NCBI GenBank assembly: GCA_900318445.1
Contig: ONKO01000010.1
Location: 62,001 to 126,000, forward strand
Source of the DNA: an uncultured Bacteroidales bacterium
GTDB lineage: Bacteria; Bacteroidota; Bacteroidia; Bacteroidales; UBA932
DNA length: 64,000 nucleotides
Direction of reading: 5' to 3'
The notes beneath the pieces were generated by a model that worked only from the letters and a program-made list of their open reading frames with translations, did no database searches and had not been told where the DNA came from. The position numbers and the translations under genes were made by a program. Shown here piece after piece: positions 51,873 through 61,216 of the stretch. Position 1 is the stretch's first letter. The number at the start of each line of letters is the position of its first letter.

Positions 51873-53415
51873 CATTGAACATTTCATTCTGGAGAACGGT
51901 AAAGTCCGTATCTTCAACCAGTTCTAACTTGATCTTGTAGCGTTTCCGCCACTTGGCCACGTAGGAGTTGAACAGACCTCGCTTGAGGTAGGCTCCCAGG
52001 ATGGGACTGGTTTTGAGCGTCAGGCTGCGGACACCTTTTTCGATGGAATAAAAAGCGATCTTGCGCTCGATTTCCTCGTCGATGACAGCGCTGGAATGGA
52101 TTTTTCCGGTGCCATGGCACACGGGGCATTGTTCCGACGTGTTGATCTCTGTTACGGGCCGTATGCGCTGACGGGTAATCTGCATGAGCCCGAACTTGGT
52201 TAGCGGCAGCACATTGTGCTTGGCCCTGTCGGCCTCCATGAGCTCCTGCATGTACTTGTGGAGGGCATTCTTGTGCTCGTTGGATTCCATGTCGATGAAG
52301 TCCACGATCACGATGCCGCCCATATCGCGGAGCCGCAGCTGCCGTGCAATCTCTTCTGCGGCAATCTTGTTCACCTCGAAGGAGTTCTCCTCCTGATCGG
52401 CGGTTTTGGTACGGATGCCGCTGTTGACGTCTATCACATTCAGCGCTTCGGTGGTTTCGATTACCAGATAGGCGCCCTGCCGCATGGGAACCACCTTTCC
52501 AAAGGAGCCCTTGATCTGACGAGTAACCTCGAAGTGATCGTAGATGGGCTGTTTTCCCTCGTAGAGATGGACAATCTTTTCCTGTTCCGGAGCTATCAGG
52601 GAAACGTACTTCCGGGCTTCTTCGGCCACCCGTTCGTCATTGATCCAGATGTTGGAGAACGAGTCGTTGAGGAGGTCCCTCAACACGGTAGTCGTTTTGC
52701 TGTATTCCGTAAAGAGCAGCTGGACATTCTTGTTAGAGGCAATCTTTTTCCAGGAGCTTTCCCATTTCTCAATCAGGGATTCCGTCTCGGCTACCAGCGT
52801 GGCGGCATTCTTGCCTTCCGCCGCAGTGCGTATGATGGCTCCGTAATTCTTGGGAAGAATGCTCCTCACCAGTGTCTCGAGTCTACGTTTCTCTTCCTTC
52901 GAGCCAATCTTCTGGGAGATGGACACTTTCTCTGCGAAGGGGAGAAGTACGATATTACGTCCTGCCAGTGAAATTTCCGCAGTCAGTCGCGATCCCTTGG
53001 TGGAGATGGGCTCTTTGACAATCTGAGCCACGATCATCTGTCCGGGACGGAGGAACTCTTCAATCCGGCCTTCCTTGGGGAGGGCGGTGCCAATCTTGAT
53101 CCTGGAGTACAGGTCCTTGAGATTGGTGTTGGAGTTGGATTCCCGCACGAACTGGTCGAAAGCGGGAAAATAGAGTCCCAGGTCCAGGTAATGGATGAAG
53201 GCTTCCTTCTTGTCGCCGATGTCCACAAAGGCAGCATTGAGGTTCGGGAGAATCTTTTTCACCTTACCCAGGTGAACGTCTCCCACGGTGAACTTGTTCC
53301 CAGTGCTGGACTCCGTGTTGTACTCTATCAGCCGATGATTTTCCATCAGGGCGATATGTACTTCCGTTGACGTAACGTCAACAATCAGATCCTTGTCCGG
53401 TTTCTCAGACTCCAT
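51850..53415 (-). CDS. rng: Ribonuclease E/G family protein
   Basis: 521 aa from the ATG at 53415 (MESEKPDKDLIVDVT); an in-frame ATG at 53481 is an alternative. Single-strand RNA endonuclease. An S1 domain at the N-terminus (NKFTVGDVHLGKVKKILPNLNAAFVDIG) is followed by the DNase I-like core with the metal aspartates in NVIDVNSGIRT and GGIVIVDFIDM, and the zinc link EQCPVCHGTG. The size indicates RNase G type without the RNase E degradosome tail. Confidence 0.94.
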   Translation of the reverse strand: MESEKPDKDLIVDVTSTEVHIALMENHRLIEYNTESSTGNKFTVGDVHLGKVKKILPNLNAAFVDIGDKKEAFIHYLDLGLYFPAFDQFVRESNSNTNLKDLYSRIKIGTALPKEGRIEEFLRPGQMIVAQIVKEPISTKGSRLTAEISLAGRNIVLLPFAEKVSISQKIGSKEEKRRLETLVRSILPKNYGAIIRTAAEGKNAATLVAETESLIEKWESSWKKIASNKNVQLLFTEYSKTTTVLRDLLNDSFSNIWINDERVAEEARKYVSLIAPEQEKIVHLYEGKQPIYDHFEVTRQIKGSFGKVVPMRQGAYLVIETTEALNVIDVNSGIRTKTADQEENSFEVNKIAAEEIARQLRLRDMGGIVIVDFIDMESNEHKNALHKYMQELMEADRAKHNVLPLTKFGLMQITRQRIRPVTEINTSEQCPVCHGTGKIHSSAVIDEEIERKIAFYSIEKGVRSLTLKTSPILGAYLKRGLFNSYVAKWRKRYKIKLELVEDTDFTVLQNEMFNEKGDKLE

Positions 53416-53491
53416 GTGGAAATTATGGTAGTAATAATAAAAGGAAGGGCTCGCGAATCGCTCCGTGAGGCCCTTTTTCACTTAAGAAGAC

Positions 53492-53584
53492 TTACTTCTT
53501 CTTGTGGCGGTTCTTGCGCAAACGCTTCTTACGCTTGTGCGTCGCCATCTTATGTCTCTTTCTTTTTTTACCGCTAGGGCACAT
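53492..53584 (-). CDS. AURKAIP1/COX24 (mS38-like) small ribosomal protein
   Basis: 30 codons, extremely basic: after MCPSGKKRKRHKM comes ATHKRKKRLRKNRHKKK, the signature of the AURKAIP1/COX24 family conserved across Bacteroidota and related to mitochondrial ribosomal protein mS38. Too short for ordinary gene callers. It sits between hupB-like HU (23 bases) and rng, as usual in the phylum. The start could be the ATG at 53584 or the internal one. Confidence 0.88.
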   Translation of the reverse strand: MCPSGKKRKRHKMATHKRKKRLRKNRHKKK

Positions 53585-53607
53585 AGCTAAAATGGTTTAT
53601 AGATTAA

Positions 53608-53886
53608 TTATTTTTCCTTTACGGCGTTCACGAAGCTCTTGGCGGGCTTGAAAGCGGGGATGTTGTGAGCCGGAATCACCATGGTGGTCTTGCGGGTGAT
53701 GTTGCGGGCAGCCTTCTGAGCGCGGTGCTTGATGATAAAGCTACCAAAACCACGCATGTAAACAGGCTCACCAGCGATAATGGAACCCTTAACAACGTTA
53801 GTGAATTCTTCAATTACGGACAGCACCTGGGTCTTTTCAATGCCAGTTGTCTTAGCTACTTCGTTTACGATTTCTGCCTTAGTCAT
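53608..53886 (-). CDS. HU family DNA-binding protein
   Basis: 92 aa histone-like protein. MTKAEIVNEVAKTTGIEKTQ opens the helical dimerisation part; GFGSFIIKHRAQKAARNI leads into the beta arms and IPAFKPAKSFVNAVK ends the fold. Binds and bends DNA as a dimer. Preceded by a good promoter. Confidence 0.96.
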   Translation of the reverse strand: MTKAEIVNEVAKTTGIEKTQVLSVIEEFTNVVKGSIIAGEPVYMRGFGSFIIKHRAQKAARNITRKTTMVIPAHNIPAFKPAKSFVNAVKEK

Positions 53887-53929
53887 GTTTTTATAGTTTT
53901 TATGTTTAGTTTTTATCAGAAAAACTGCG

Positions 53930-53960
53930 CAAAATTAGACTTAATTTTTCAGAATTCAAA
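53930..53960 (-). promoter_or_regulatory. Promoter of HU gene
   Basis: Minus-strand TTTG (53957-53960), 19-base spacer and TAATTTTG (53930-53937), about 44 bases before the HU start. Confidence 0.7.
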
Positions 53961-54051
53961 ATGTTAGGGTGAAATTTTGTCAATTCTGAAACGTGGCACA
54001 AAGATTGACGATATAGCCCACCGGTGCATTGTGTACCATTAATATGACAAA

Positions 54052-56466
54052 ATGTCAGTAATTATGAAGCAAAATCCCGAATTTTCCGCCCCTGCGGGCG
54101 TAGAAGTAAATATAATGCCGGTTATCGGTGAAGCCGCCGCCATGAAAGTGGACACCTCGCAGCTTCCCCCGGTGCTGCCGGTACTCACCCTCCGCAACGC
54201 TGTCATGTTCCCCGGAACCGTCTTCCCCATCACGGTGGGCCGCGAGAAATCCATCAAACTGGTATCGGATGTAGAGGACGGCGACAGCTGGCTGGTAGCC
54301 ATTCCCCAGATGGACATTTCCGTGGAAGATCCCGTGGAGGAAGACCTCTGCCGATACGGCACCGTATGTAAGCTCATCAAGACGCTGGAGATGCCCGACG
54401 GCACCGTCACGGCCATCCTGCAGGGATCGGCCCTGGCCCAGCTGGACACGGTGGTGAGCTACGACCCTTATATCACCGCCCGCGTCAATTTCCTGGAGGA
54501 GATTGTTCCGGCCGATGCCGACGAGCGCGAGCTGCGCGTCCTCGGAGACTCCCTCAAGGAGAAGGCCGCCCTCATCGTGAAGTCTTCGTCGTTTGCCCCG
54601 AAGGAAGCCGTCGGCGCCCTCAACAGCATTGACAACTTCCATTTCCTGGTCAACTTCATTGCAACCACCATCGAGGTGGAGAACTTCCAGGAAAGGGCCA
54701 ACCTCTTGGGCGTCACCGACATCCGTGAGCGTGGCATGGCCCTTCTCAAGGTGCTGGACACCCAGACCCAGCTGCTCCGGATCAAGCAGGAGATTAACCA
54801 GAAGGTCAAGACCGACATCGACCAGCAGCAGAGGGAGTACTACCTGAACAACCAACTGCGCACCATCCAGGAGGAACTGGGCATGGATGAAGGCGAGGAG
54901 TTCGAGAAGATGCGCCGCCGGGCCGATGAAAAGAAGTGGTCCAAGGAAGTGCGCGCCATCTTTGACAAGGAGATGGCCAAACTGGAGAAATACAATCCCA
55001 CCTCCCCCGACTACAGCATCCAGCTCACGTACCTTCAGTTCATGCTGGATTTGCCCTGGGGAGAAATGTCCGACGACAACCTGGACCTTGCCCATGCACA
55101 GGAAGTGCTGGACGAAGACCACTTTGGCCTGGACACCGTCAAGGACCGTATCATCGAGTACCTGGCCGTCCTCAAGCTCAAGGGCAACATGCGCTCCCCC
55201 ATCCTGTGCCTGTGGGGCCCTCCCGGAGTGGGCAAGACGTCCCTCGGCAAGTCCATCGCACGCGCCCTCGGCCGAAAATACATCCGTATCTCCCTGGGCG
55301 GCATGCATGACGAAGCCGAGATTCGCGGTCACCGTAAAACCTACGTGGGCGCCCTCCCGGGCCGCATCCTGAGCGGTATCCAGCGTGCAGGCACCTCCAA
55401 CCCCGTCATTGTGCTGGACGAGATTGACAAACTGGCCTCCGACTTCAAGGGAGACCCTTCCAGCGCGCTTCTCGAAGCCCTGGATCCGGAGCAGAACAGT
55501 ACCTTCCACGACAACTACCTGGACGTGGACTACGACCTCTCGAACGTTCTGTTCATCACCACCGCCAACGGGATTGGCAGCATCCAGCCGGCCCTGAAGG
55601 ACCGTATGGAAATGATCAACGTAAGCGGATACCTGGCCGAGGAAAAACTCCAGATCGCCCATAAGTACCTGGTTCCCAAGCAGCTCACCGAGCACGGGCT
55701 CAAGGCCGATGAACTTTCGTTCACCGACGAAGCCCTGCAGCATATCGTGGATGAGTACACCCACGAGAGCGGGGTGCGTACGCTGGAAAAGCAAATTGCC
55801 AAGGTGGCCCGCGTCACCGCCAAGAAGATGGCGCTGGGGCAGGAGTTTCCCCGCGTCATCGGCCCCGAACACCTGAAGGAATACCTGGGCCTTCCCACGG
55901 CCTTCCACGACAATGTCAAGGGCAACGAGGGCGTAGGCGTCGTCACCGGCCTGGCCTGGACCGAGATGGGCGGCGAAGTCCTCTTCGTGGAAAGCCAGGT
56001 GAGCGACGGAAAGGGGAACCTCTCCATGACGGGCAACCTGGGAGACGTGATGAAGGAAAGCGCCCAGATTGCCTGGCAATACATCAAGGCCCATCCGGAG
56101 CTGGCTTCCATGGACTCCGAGGCCTTCATGAAGAAAGACATCCACATCCACGTGCCCGAGGGCGCCGTGCCCAAGGACGGTCCGTCGGCCGGCATCACCA
56201 TGGTCACCGCCATGGTAAGCGCCCTGCGCGGACAGGCCCCCAAGAGCAGCGTGGCCATGACCGGAGAAATGACCCTGCGCGGCCGCGTACTGCCCGTGGG
56301 CGGCATCAAGGAGAAGATTCTGGCGGCCAAACGCGCCGGCGTCAACACCATCGTCATTTCCGAGGAAAACCGAAAAGATGTGGAGGATATCAAGGATATT
56401 TACATAAAAGGTCTTATCTTTGTCTATGTGAAAACGATCGCAGACGTGATCGACTTCGTCTTTTAG
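54052..56466 (+). CDS. lon: ATP-dependent protease Lon
   Basis: 804 aa. The N-terminal substrate domain (VLPVLTLRNAVMFPGTVFPI) is followed by the AAA+ module with Walker A GPPGVGKTSLG and Walker B VIVLDEIDKL, and the Ser-Lys protease domain with KDGPSAGITM (Ser712) and the catalytic lysine in GGIKEKILAAKRAG. Start at 54052; a second ATG four codons later is possible. I see no heat-shock-type promoter with confidence in the 165-base gap to HU. Confidence 0.97.
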   Translation: MSVIMKQNPEFSAPAGVEVNIMPVIGEAAAMKVDTSQLPPVLPVLTLRNAVMFPGTVFPITVGREKSIKLVSDVEDGDSWLVAIPQMDISVEDPVEEDLCRYGTVCKLIKTLEMPDGTVTAILQGSALAQLDTVVSYDPYITARVNFLEEIVPADADERELRVLGDSLKEKAALIVKSSSFAPKEAVGALNSIDNFHFLVNFIATTIEVENFQERANLLGVTDIRERGMALLKVLDTQTQLLRIKQEINQKVKTDIDQQQREYYLNNQLRTIQEELGMDEGEEFEKMRRRADEKKWSKEVRAIFDKEMAKLEKYNPTSPDYSIQLTYLQFMLDLPWGEMSDDNLDLAHAQEVLDEDHFGLDTVKDRIIEYLAVLKLKGNMRSPILCLWGPPGVGKTSLGKSIARALGRKYIRISLGGMHDEAEIRGHRKTYVGALPGRILSGIQRAGTSNPVIVLDEIDKLASDFKGDPSSALLEALDPEQNSTFHDNYLDVDYDLSNVLFITTANGIGSIQPALKDRMEMINVSGYLAEEKLQIAHKYLVPKQLTEHGLKADELSFTDEALQHIVDEYTHESGVRTLEKQIAKVARVTAKKMALGQEFPRVIGPEHLKEYLGLPTAFHDNVKGNEGVGVVTGLAWTEMGGEVLFVESQVSDGKGNLSMTGNLGDVMKESAQIAWQYIKAHPELASMDSEAFMKKDIHIHVPEGAVPKDGPSAGITMVTAMVSALRGQAPKSSVAMTGEMTLRGRVLPVGGIKEKILAAKRAGVNTIVISEENRKDVEDIKDIYIKGLIFVYVKTIADVIDFVF

Positions 56467-56469
56467 GCA

Positions 56470-57138
56470 ATGGACGTCAAGATTGAACCATCCTGGAAAG
56501 ACGCACTGGCACCGGAGTTCGAAAAACCGTACTTTGAAGGGCTGGTGCGCTTTCTGCATCAGGAAAAGGCAGCCGGAAAGGTCATATACCCTCCCGGCAG
56601 CCTTATTTTCCGTGCGTTCGAGCTCACGCCCGTGGACCAGGTGAAAGTGGTCATCCTGGGGCAGGACCCCTACCACAATCCCGGAGAAGCCATGGGCCTG
56701 TCCTTTTCGGTCCCCGACGGCGTAAAAATGCCGCCCTCGCTCCGCAATATATATAAGGAGATTGAGACGGATCTCGGCATCCGCATGAGCGGCCGTCCCA
56801 ACCTGGAAGGCTGGGCCCGCCAGGGCGTCCTCCTCCTCAACAGCTTCCTGACGGTGGAGGCCGGGATAGCCGCCTCGCACCGTAACATCGGCTGGCAGGA
56901 ATTCACCGACGCAGTCATCCGTTACCTGTCGGAGAACAAAAACGGCATCGTGTTCCTCCTGTGGGGCAACTTTGCCAAGGCAAAAGCCTCGCTCATTGAT
57001 CCGTCGCGGCACCATGTGCTCATGGCCGCCCACCCCTCCCCCCTCGCGGGCGGGGCCTTCTTCGGCTGCCGTCATTTTTCGAAGACCAACCAGCTCCTCG
57101 CCGCCGAGGGCAAAACTCCCATCAACTGGCAACTATGA
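56470..57138 (+). CDS. ung: Uracil-DNA glycosylase
   Basis: 222 aa family 1 UDG that removes uracil from DNA. Water-activating loop VILGQDPYHNPGEAMGLSFSV and the Leu-intercalation loop AAHPSPLA are intact. It follows lon by 3 bases and overlaps coaD by 4. Confidence 0.97.
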   Translation: MDVKIEPSWKDALAPEFEKPYFEGLVRFLHQEKAAGKVIYPPGSLIFRAFELTPVDQVKVVILGQDPYHNPGEAMGLSFSVPDGVKMPPSLRNIYKEIETDLGIRMSGRPNLEGWARQGVLLLNSFLTVEAGIAASHRNIGWQEFTDAVIRYLSENKNGIVFLLWGNFAKAKASLIDPSRHHVLMAAHPSPLAGGAFFGCRHFSKTNQLLAAEGKTPINWQL

Positions 57139-57593
57139 AACGTATTGCGCTCTTTCCCGGGTCCTTCGACCCTTTCACGGCCGGGCATCTGAATATCCTC
57201 AGACGCGCCCTCACCATGTTCGATGAAGTGGTGGTCGCGGTGGGCATCAACCAGGACAAACGCGGTTTCTTTGACATGGAAAAGCGCGTGGACATCATCC
57301 GGCAGGCCACAAACGGCATGGACGGCGTGCGCATTATCCAGTACGACAACCTCACCATCGACACATGCCGGCAGCTGGGCATCCGCCATATCGTGCGCGG
57401 CGTACGCAACATGATTGACTTCGAGACCGAGCGTTCCATCTCTGACGCCAACCGCAGGCTGGCCCCCGAAATCGAAACCATCATCATCCCTACCGCACAG
57501 GAATTCGCGCACATTTCGTCATCGGCCGTACGCGATATCCTCAAGCACGGAGGAGACTACTCGGCGTTTATTCCTGAAGGCGTAGAATTATGA
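57135..57593 (+). CDS. coaD: Phosphopantetheine adenylyltransferase
   Basis: 152 aa. Penultimate step of coenzyme A synthesis. LFPGSFDPFTAGHLNIL holds the T/HxGH nucleotidyltransferase motif and ISSSAVRDI-like HISSSAVRDILKHGG the C-terminal signature. Overlaps ung and the next gene by 4 bases each. Confidence 0.97.
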   Translation: MKRIALFPGSFDPFTAGHLNILRRALTMFDEVVVAVGINQDKRGFFDMEKRVDIIRQATNGMDGVRIIQYDNLTIDTCRQLGIRHIVRGVRNMIDFETERSISDANRRLAPEIETIIIPTAQEFAHISSSAVRDILKHGGDYSAFIPEGVEL

Positions 57594-59044
57594 GAAAATG
57601 GATTACAGCCGCACTTCTGTGCGCCGTTTCCTGGAGCCTGCATGCCCAGGAGCCCTATCCCGAACTGGGGGCCAAGCTGGAAGAATACTTCACGGCCCTG
57701 GCCGGAGAAACCGCCGCGGTCCAGAGCGCAGAGTGCGACTATCTCATTGACTCGTGCCAGGATTCCCTTGTTCGCCAGTACGTAGCCATCAAAATCTACG
57801 ACCACTATCTCCGCTCCCAGATCATGGGAGACGACGCCGTGGCCGTGCACATCGCAGACAAATGGTTCCTCTCCGGCGCCGTCGCCATGAAGACGGAGGA
57901 AGACCTGATGAACGCGCGCATCTTCGCGGAATTCAACCGTTCTTCGCTCATCGGGGCCGATGCTCCTTCGCTCACCCTGTTTGCTCCGGACGGAAGCACC
58001 GTGGATGTCCCGGCATCCGGCGGGTACAGCGTGCTGTATTTCTACGATACCGGCTGCTCGACCTGCAAGCTGGAAACCGCCCGCCTGAAAAGGCTGGTGG
58101 AAGAGGCCGAATATCCGCTGGATATCTATGCCATTTATACGGGGCAGGATGCCGATGCCTGGAAAACCTGGCGTGAAGGCTTTGAAGGCGTGACCCACCT
58201 GTGGGACCCTTCGCTCAGCTCCGACTGGCAGCGAAAATACGGCATTCTCAAAACCCCGGGGCTGTTCCTTGTATCCCCCGCTGGCAAAATCCTGGGCCGC
58301 GGGCTGGACACCCCTGCCCTTCGGATTCTCCTGAACCAGCAGTACTCCAAGGGAAAGTACCTCTACGGAGAAACGCTCCAGATGGAGCGCTACCGCCAAC
58401 TTTTCAGCGCCTACGGAGATACCCTGAAGGTTTCCCACATCCTGGACGTAGCCGATTACCTGGCGGCCCGCACCTTCGGAGAGGGAGACCAGGATTCCTT
58501 CAAACAGATTGCCGGAGACTTCCTTTACTATCTTTCCTCCCGAAAGGAGGAGGTCTACAAGGACGCCTGCAAACCTTTCATTGACAGATACATCAAGGCG
58601 CTTCCGGAGGTATGGAACACCGACGAAGACAAGGCACAGGTAGTTTCACTGGGAGAAATGCTCGAAGACCTCACCACCCGCACACCGGCCGGTTCGGTAG
58701 TTCCTGACCTTGCCGTACACGGCACGCTGCGCCGCAAACCCTGCCTTTTCCGGAAAGGCAGCAAGGAAGGCGTGTTCCCGCTTCGGCGGCTCAAGGGCAA
58801 TCCCGCCTACATTCTCTTCTATACCGGGGACTGTCCTTACTGCCGCGAGACCCTGGAGGCCGTGGATGCCCTGGTAAAAAAGGACCGCCGCGTGAAAGTC
58901 CTGGTGGTGGACATGGATGCCCTGTTTACCGATTATCCTGAGGAAGCCCGCCTCATGCTGGACACCTTCGACCTTTCCGGAATGCCGTTTGTACTGCAGC
59001 TGGACCGGGGGGGCGTGGTCCGGCACCGGTACGTAAAATTATAA
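57590..59044 (+). CDS. Exported protein with two thioredoxin-like domains
   Basis: 484 aa with a signal peptide (about 1-20, ending LHAQ). A helical DUF5106-like region (20-120) precedes a TlpA-like thioredoxin domain with active site CSTC (Cys156, Cys159) and cis-Pro loop TPGLF. A helical linker (about 250-380) leads to a second thioredoxin domain with CPYC (Cys415, Cys418). Probably a periplasmic thiol-disulfide oxidoreductase. Overlaps coaD by 4 bases. In contrast to the thioredoxin-fold lipoprotein at 24.3-25.4 kb, both redox motifs are kept. Confidence 0.85.
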   Translation: MRKWITAALLCAVSWSLHAQEPYPELGAKLEEYFTALAGETAAVQSAECDYLIDSCQDSLVRQYVAIKIYDHYLRSQIMGDDAVAVHIADKWFLSGAVAMKTEEDLMNARIFAEFNRSSLIGADAPSLTLFAPDGSTVDVPASGGYSVLYFYDTGCSTCKLETARLKRLVEEAEYPLDIYAIYTGQDADAWKTWREGFEGVTHLWDPSLSSDWQRKYGILKTPGLFLVSPAGKILGRGLDTPALRILLNQQYSKGKYLYGETLQMERYRQLFSAYGDTLKVSHILDVADYLAARTFGEGDQDSFKQIAGDFLYYLSSRKEEVYKDACKPFIDRYIKALPEVWNTDEDKAQVVSLGEMLEDLTTRTPAGSVVPDLAVHGTLRRKPCLFRKGSKEGVFPLRRLKGNPAYILFYTGDCPYCRETLEAVDALVKKDRRVKVLVVDMDALFTDYPEEARLMLDTFDLSGMPFVLQLDRGGVVRHRYVKL

Positions 59045-59047
59045 GCC

Positions 59048-59281
59048 ATGGCCCGTAAGAAAAAGACCATTCCCGGGGTAGACCCTGCCTACCTGGAAAA
59101 GCAGAAAGCGCTCCTTCTAAGAAAGAACCGCCATGTGCTGTATTTCAACGACAGCGAGCTTGCGGCCATCAACGAGTACTGCACCCGCTTCAAGGTACAC
59201 GCCAAAAGCGCCCTGTTCCGCGAAGCCATCATGTCCAAGATTCTCTCAGAACTGGAAGAAAATCATCCTACCTTGTTCTGA
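59048..59281 (+). CDS. Small conserved-looking protein, possible ribbon-helix-helix
   Basis: 77 aa, basic at the N-terminus (MARKKKTIPGVDP). The VLYFNDSELAAINEYCTRFKVHAKSALFREAIMSKIL segment has the strand-helix-helix look of a ribbon-helix-helix fold, which would suggest DNA binding. I do not recognise a named family. It follows the thioredoxin gene by 3 bases and ends just before the tRNA-Gln promoter. Confidence 0.7.
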   Translation: MARKKKTIPGVDPAYLEKQKALLLRKNRHVLYFNDSELAAINEYCTRFKVHAKSALFREAIMSKILSELEENHPTLF

Positions 59282-59303
59282 TTAAAAAATAATCGTATCT
59301 TTG
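59272..59303 (+). promoter_or_regulatory. Promoter of tRNA-Gln
   Basis: CTTG at 59272-59275, a 20-base spacer and TATCTTTG at 59296-59303, 11 bases before the tRNA. Confidence 0.65.
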
Positions 59304-59314
59304 CAGCCCGGTAT

Positions 59315-59385
59315 TGAACTGTGGTGTAATGGTAGCACTAGGGATTTTGGTTCCCTCAGTCAGCGTTCGAATCGCTGCAGTTCAA
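59315..59385 (+). tRNA. tRNA-Gln (TTG)
   Basis: 71-nt tRNA. Acceptor TGAACTG pairs with CAGTTCA; anticodon stem AGGGA/TCCCT with loop TTTTGGT gives TTG; T loop TTCGAAT; discriminator A; no encoded CCA. Its 3' part is the left arm of a long inverted repeat with the terminator. Confidence 0.95.
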
Positions 59386-59428
59386 CAAAAAGGCCCCTTT
59401 TTGAAGGGGCTTTTTTGTTGAACTGCAG
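59375..59428 (+). terminator. tRNA-Gln terminator extended into a 25-bp inverted repeat
   Basis: The terminator core GCCCCTT (59393-59399) / AAGGGGC (59404-59410) with T6 is extended outward so that 59375-59399 pairs with 59404-59428 apart from one base. The left arm covers the 3' end of the tRNA acceptor and T stem. Confidence 0.88.
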
Positions 59429-59525
59429 GGCAGCGGAGCTGCCCGCTTCCTTACGTTACCCCCACCCCAAACCCCTCCCCTCGGGGGAGGGGCTGGAAAA
59501 AGCCCTGCGGGCTTTTTGGGGAGGC
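59428..59525. repeat. Three-hairpin G/C-rich intergenic element
   Basis: Hairpins at 59428-59444 (GGGCAGC stem), 59472-59492 (CCCCTCCCC/GGGGAGGGG, loop TCG) and 59497-59517 (AAAAAGCCC/GGGCTTTTT, loop TGC), with CCCCAAA (59465-59471) able to pair with TTTGGGG (59515-59521). No coding potential is evident. Confidence 0.75.
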
Positions 59526-59578
59526 GACAGTGAATATCTGCCGTAAAATAGGGGTTAGGAAATGCAATTTATAATTGG

Positions 59579-59586
59579 TAACTTTG
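59579..59586 (+). promoter_or_regulatory. -7 element of aspA
   Basis: TAACTTTG, about 29 bases before the aspA ATG at 59616. No clear -33 box. Confidence 0.5.
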
Positions 59587-59615
59587 TAGATACACAATTC
59601 CATTAACCTGTAACT

Positions 59616-61028
59616 ATGTCAGAACAAAAATTCAGGGTCGAGAGCGACCTTATTGGAGAACTTCAGGTTCCTGCCGATGCCTACTATGGTGTACAGACCC
59701 AGCGCGCCATCAACAATTACAAGATTTCCACCACACATATGTACGACTATCCGGAGTACATCATTGCCATGGCCTATGTGAAGATGGCCGCAGCGGCTGC
59801 CAACACCGAGCTGGGCGTGCTCCCGAAGGAAATCGGCGAGGCTATCATTGCGGCCTGCAAGGAAATTGTGGGCGGCAAGCTGTGGGACCAGTTCCCCGTG
59901 GATATGATGCAGGGCGGCGCCGGCACCTCCGTGAACATGAACGCCAACGAGGTTATCGCCAACCGCGCCCTGGAACTGATGGGTCACAAGAAGGGCGAGT
60001 ACCAGTACTGCTCCCCCAACGACCACGTCAACTGTGCTCAAAGCACCAACGACGCTTACCCGACGGCCTTCCGCTACACGTTCTTCCGCATGAACCGTCA
60101 CCTGGAAACGGCCCTGAACGAGCTCATCGCAGCCTTCCGCGCCAAAGGTGAGGAATTCAAGGACATCATCAAGATGGGACGCACCCAGCTGCAGGATGCC
60201 GTTCCCATGACTTCCGGCCAGGAGTTCAACGCCTTTGCCAACAACTTGGAAGAAGAAATCGCCAACCTCAACCGCAACGCCGTTCTCCTGAAGGAGATCA
60301 ACATGGGAGGTACCGCCATCGGCACAGGCCTCAACGCCGTTCCCGGTTTTGCCGAGCTTTGCACCCGCCGCATGAGCGAGTTCTCCGGAGACACCTTCGA
60401 GAAGGCCCCCGACCTGGTGGAGGCAACGCCCGATACCGGCGCCTACGTAAGCTACTCGGCCGCCCTCAAGCGTCTGGCCGTGAAGCTTTCCAAGATTTGC
60501 AACGACCTTCGACTGATGGCTTCCGGTCCCCGCTGCGGCCTGCACGAGATCAACCTCCCCGCCATGGCACCCGGTTCCTCCATCATGCCCGGCAAGGTGA
60601 ACCCGGTCATTCCCGAAGTGACCAACCAGGTGTGCTTCAAGGTCATCGGCAACGATACCGCCGTGTGCTTCGCCGCCGAGGCCGGCCAGCTGCAGCTCAA
60701 CGTGATGGAACCCGTGATTGCCCAGTGCATCCTGGAAAGCCAGACCTGGCTCATCAATGCCATGAACACCCTTCGCACCAAGTGCATCGAGGGCATCACC
60801 GTCAATGCGGACCACTGTTACGAGATGGTGAAGCACTCTATTGGCATTGTCACGGCCCTGAACCCGTACATCGGCTATAAGAATTCCACCAAGGTGGCCA
60901 AGGAAGCCCTGGAAACCGGCCGCAGCGTCTACGACCTGGTGCTGGAGCACGGCCTCATGACCCAGGAAAAGCTGGACGAAGCCCTGGATCCCAAGGCCAT
61001 GACCGCCAGCCACGCCCTCCTGAAGTAA
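59616..61028 (+). CDS. aspA: Aspartate ammonia-lyase
   Basis: 470 aa. Converts aspartate to fumarate and ammonia. The fumarase/aspartase superfamily signature [15 protein letters not shown] is present, as are [17 protein letters not shown] and the N-terminal [18 protein letters not shown]. It feeds fumarate metabolism; a probable fumarase gene lies 3 kb on. Followed by a terminator-like repeat. Confidence 0.96.
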   Translation: MSEQKFRVESDLIGELQVPADAYYGVQTQRAINNYKISTTHMYDYPEYIIAMAYVKMAAAAANTELGVLPKEIGEAIIAACKEIVGGKLWDQFPVDMMQGGAGTSVNMNANEVIANRALELMGHKKGEYQYCSPNDHVNCAQSTNDAYPTAFRYTFFRMNRHLETALNELIAAFRAKGEEFKDIIKMGRTQLQDAVPMTSGQEFNAFANNLEEEIANLNRNAVLLKEINMGGTAIGTGLNAVPGFAELCTRRMSEFSGDTFEKAPDLVEATPDTGAYVSYSAALKRLAVKLSKICNDLRLMASGPRCGLHEINLPAMAPGSSIMPGKVNPVIPEVTNQVCFKVIGNDTAVCFAAEAGQLQLNVMEPVIAQCILESQTWLINAMNTLRTKCIEGITVNADHCYEMVKHSIGIVTALNPYIGYKNSTKVAKEALETGRSVYDLVLEHGLMTQEKLDEALDPKAMTASHALLK

Positions 61029-61038
61029 TCGCGCACCC

Positions 61039-61120
61039 CGCCTAATCGGCTCAGCGCCAATGTTTTAAGTTTTTCTCTTTCGGCTGATCGGCCTAAAGAG
61101 AAAAACTTAAAACGTTAATA
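61039..61120 (+). repeat. GGCCTAA hairpin repeat, copy 2
   Basis: Left arm about 61043-61084, right arm 61091-61112; TTTTAAGTTTTTCTCTTT pairs with its complement, with one mismatch next to GGC; loop TGATCG as in copy 1. Lies just after aspA. Confidence 0.85.
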
Positions 61121-61163
61121 GACAGCAATTTAACAAGATATCGCAAAATTTTACTACCTTGTA

Positions 61164-61195
61164 TTGCAAAGTACCAAATAAAATTTATATCTTTG
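61164..61195 (+). promoter_or_regulatory. Promoter of pspC-padR-pspC operon
   Basis: TTG at 61164-61166, a 21-base spacer and TATCTTTG at 61188-61195; ATG at 61217. Confidence 0.65.
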
Positions 61196-61216
61196 CATTG
61201 AAAAATACTTTGCAAG

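Noticed and set aside
54055-57132. 1025-codon open frame antisense to lon and ung
   Set aside because: The plus strand encodes complete Lon and Ung with all motifs; the antisense translation has none.
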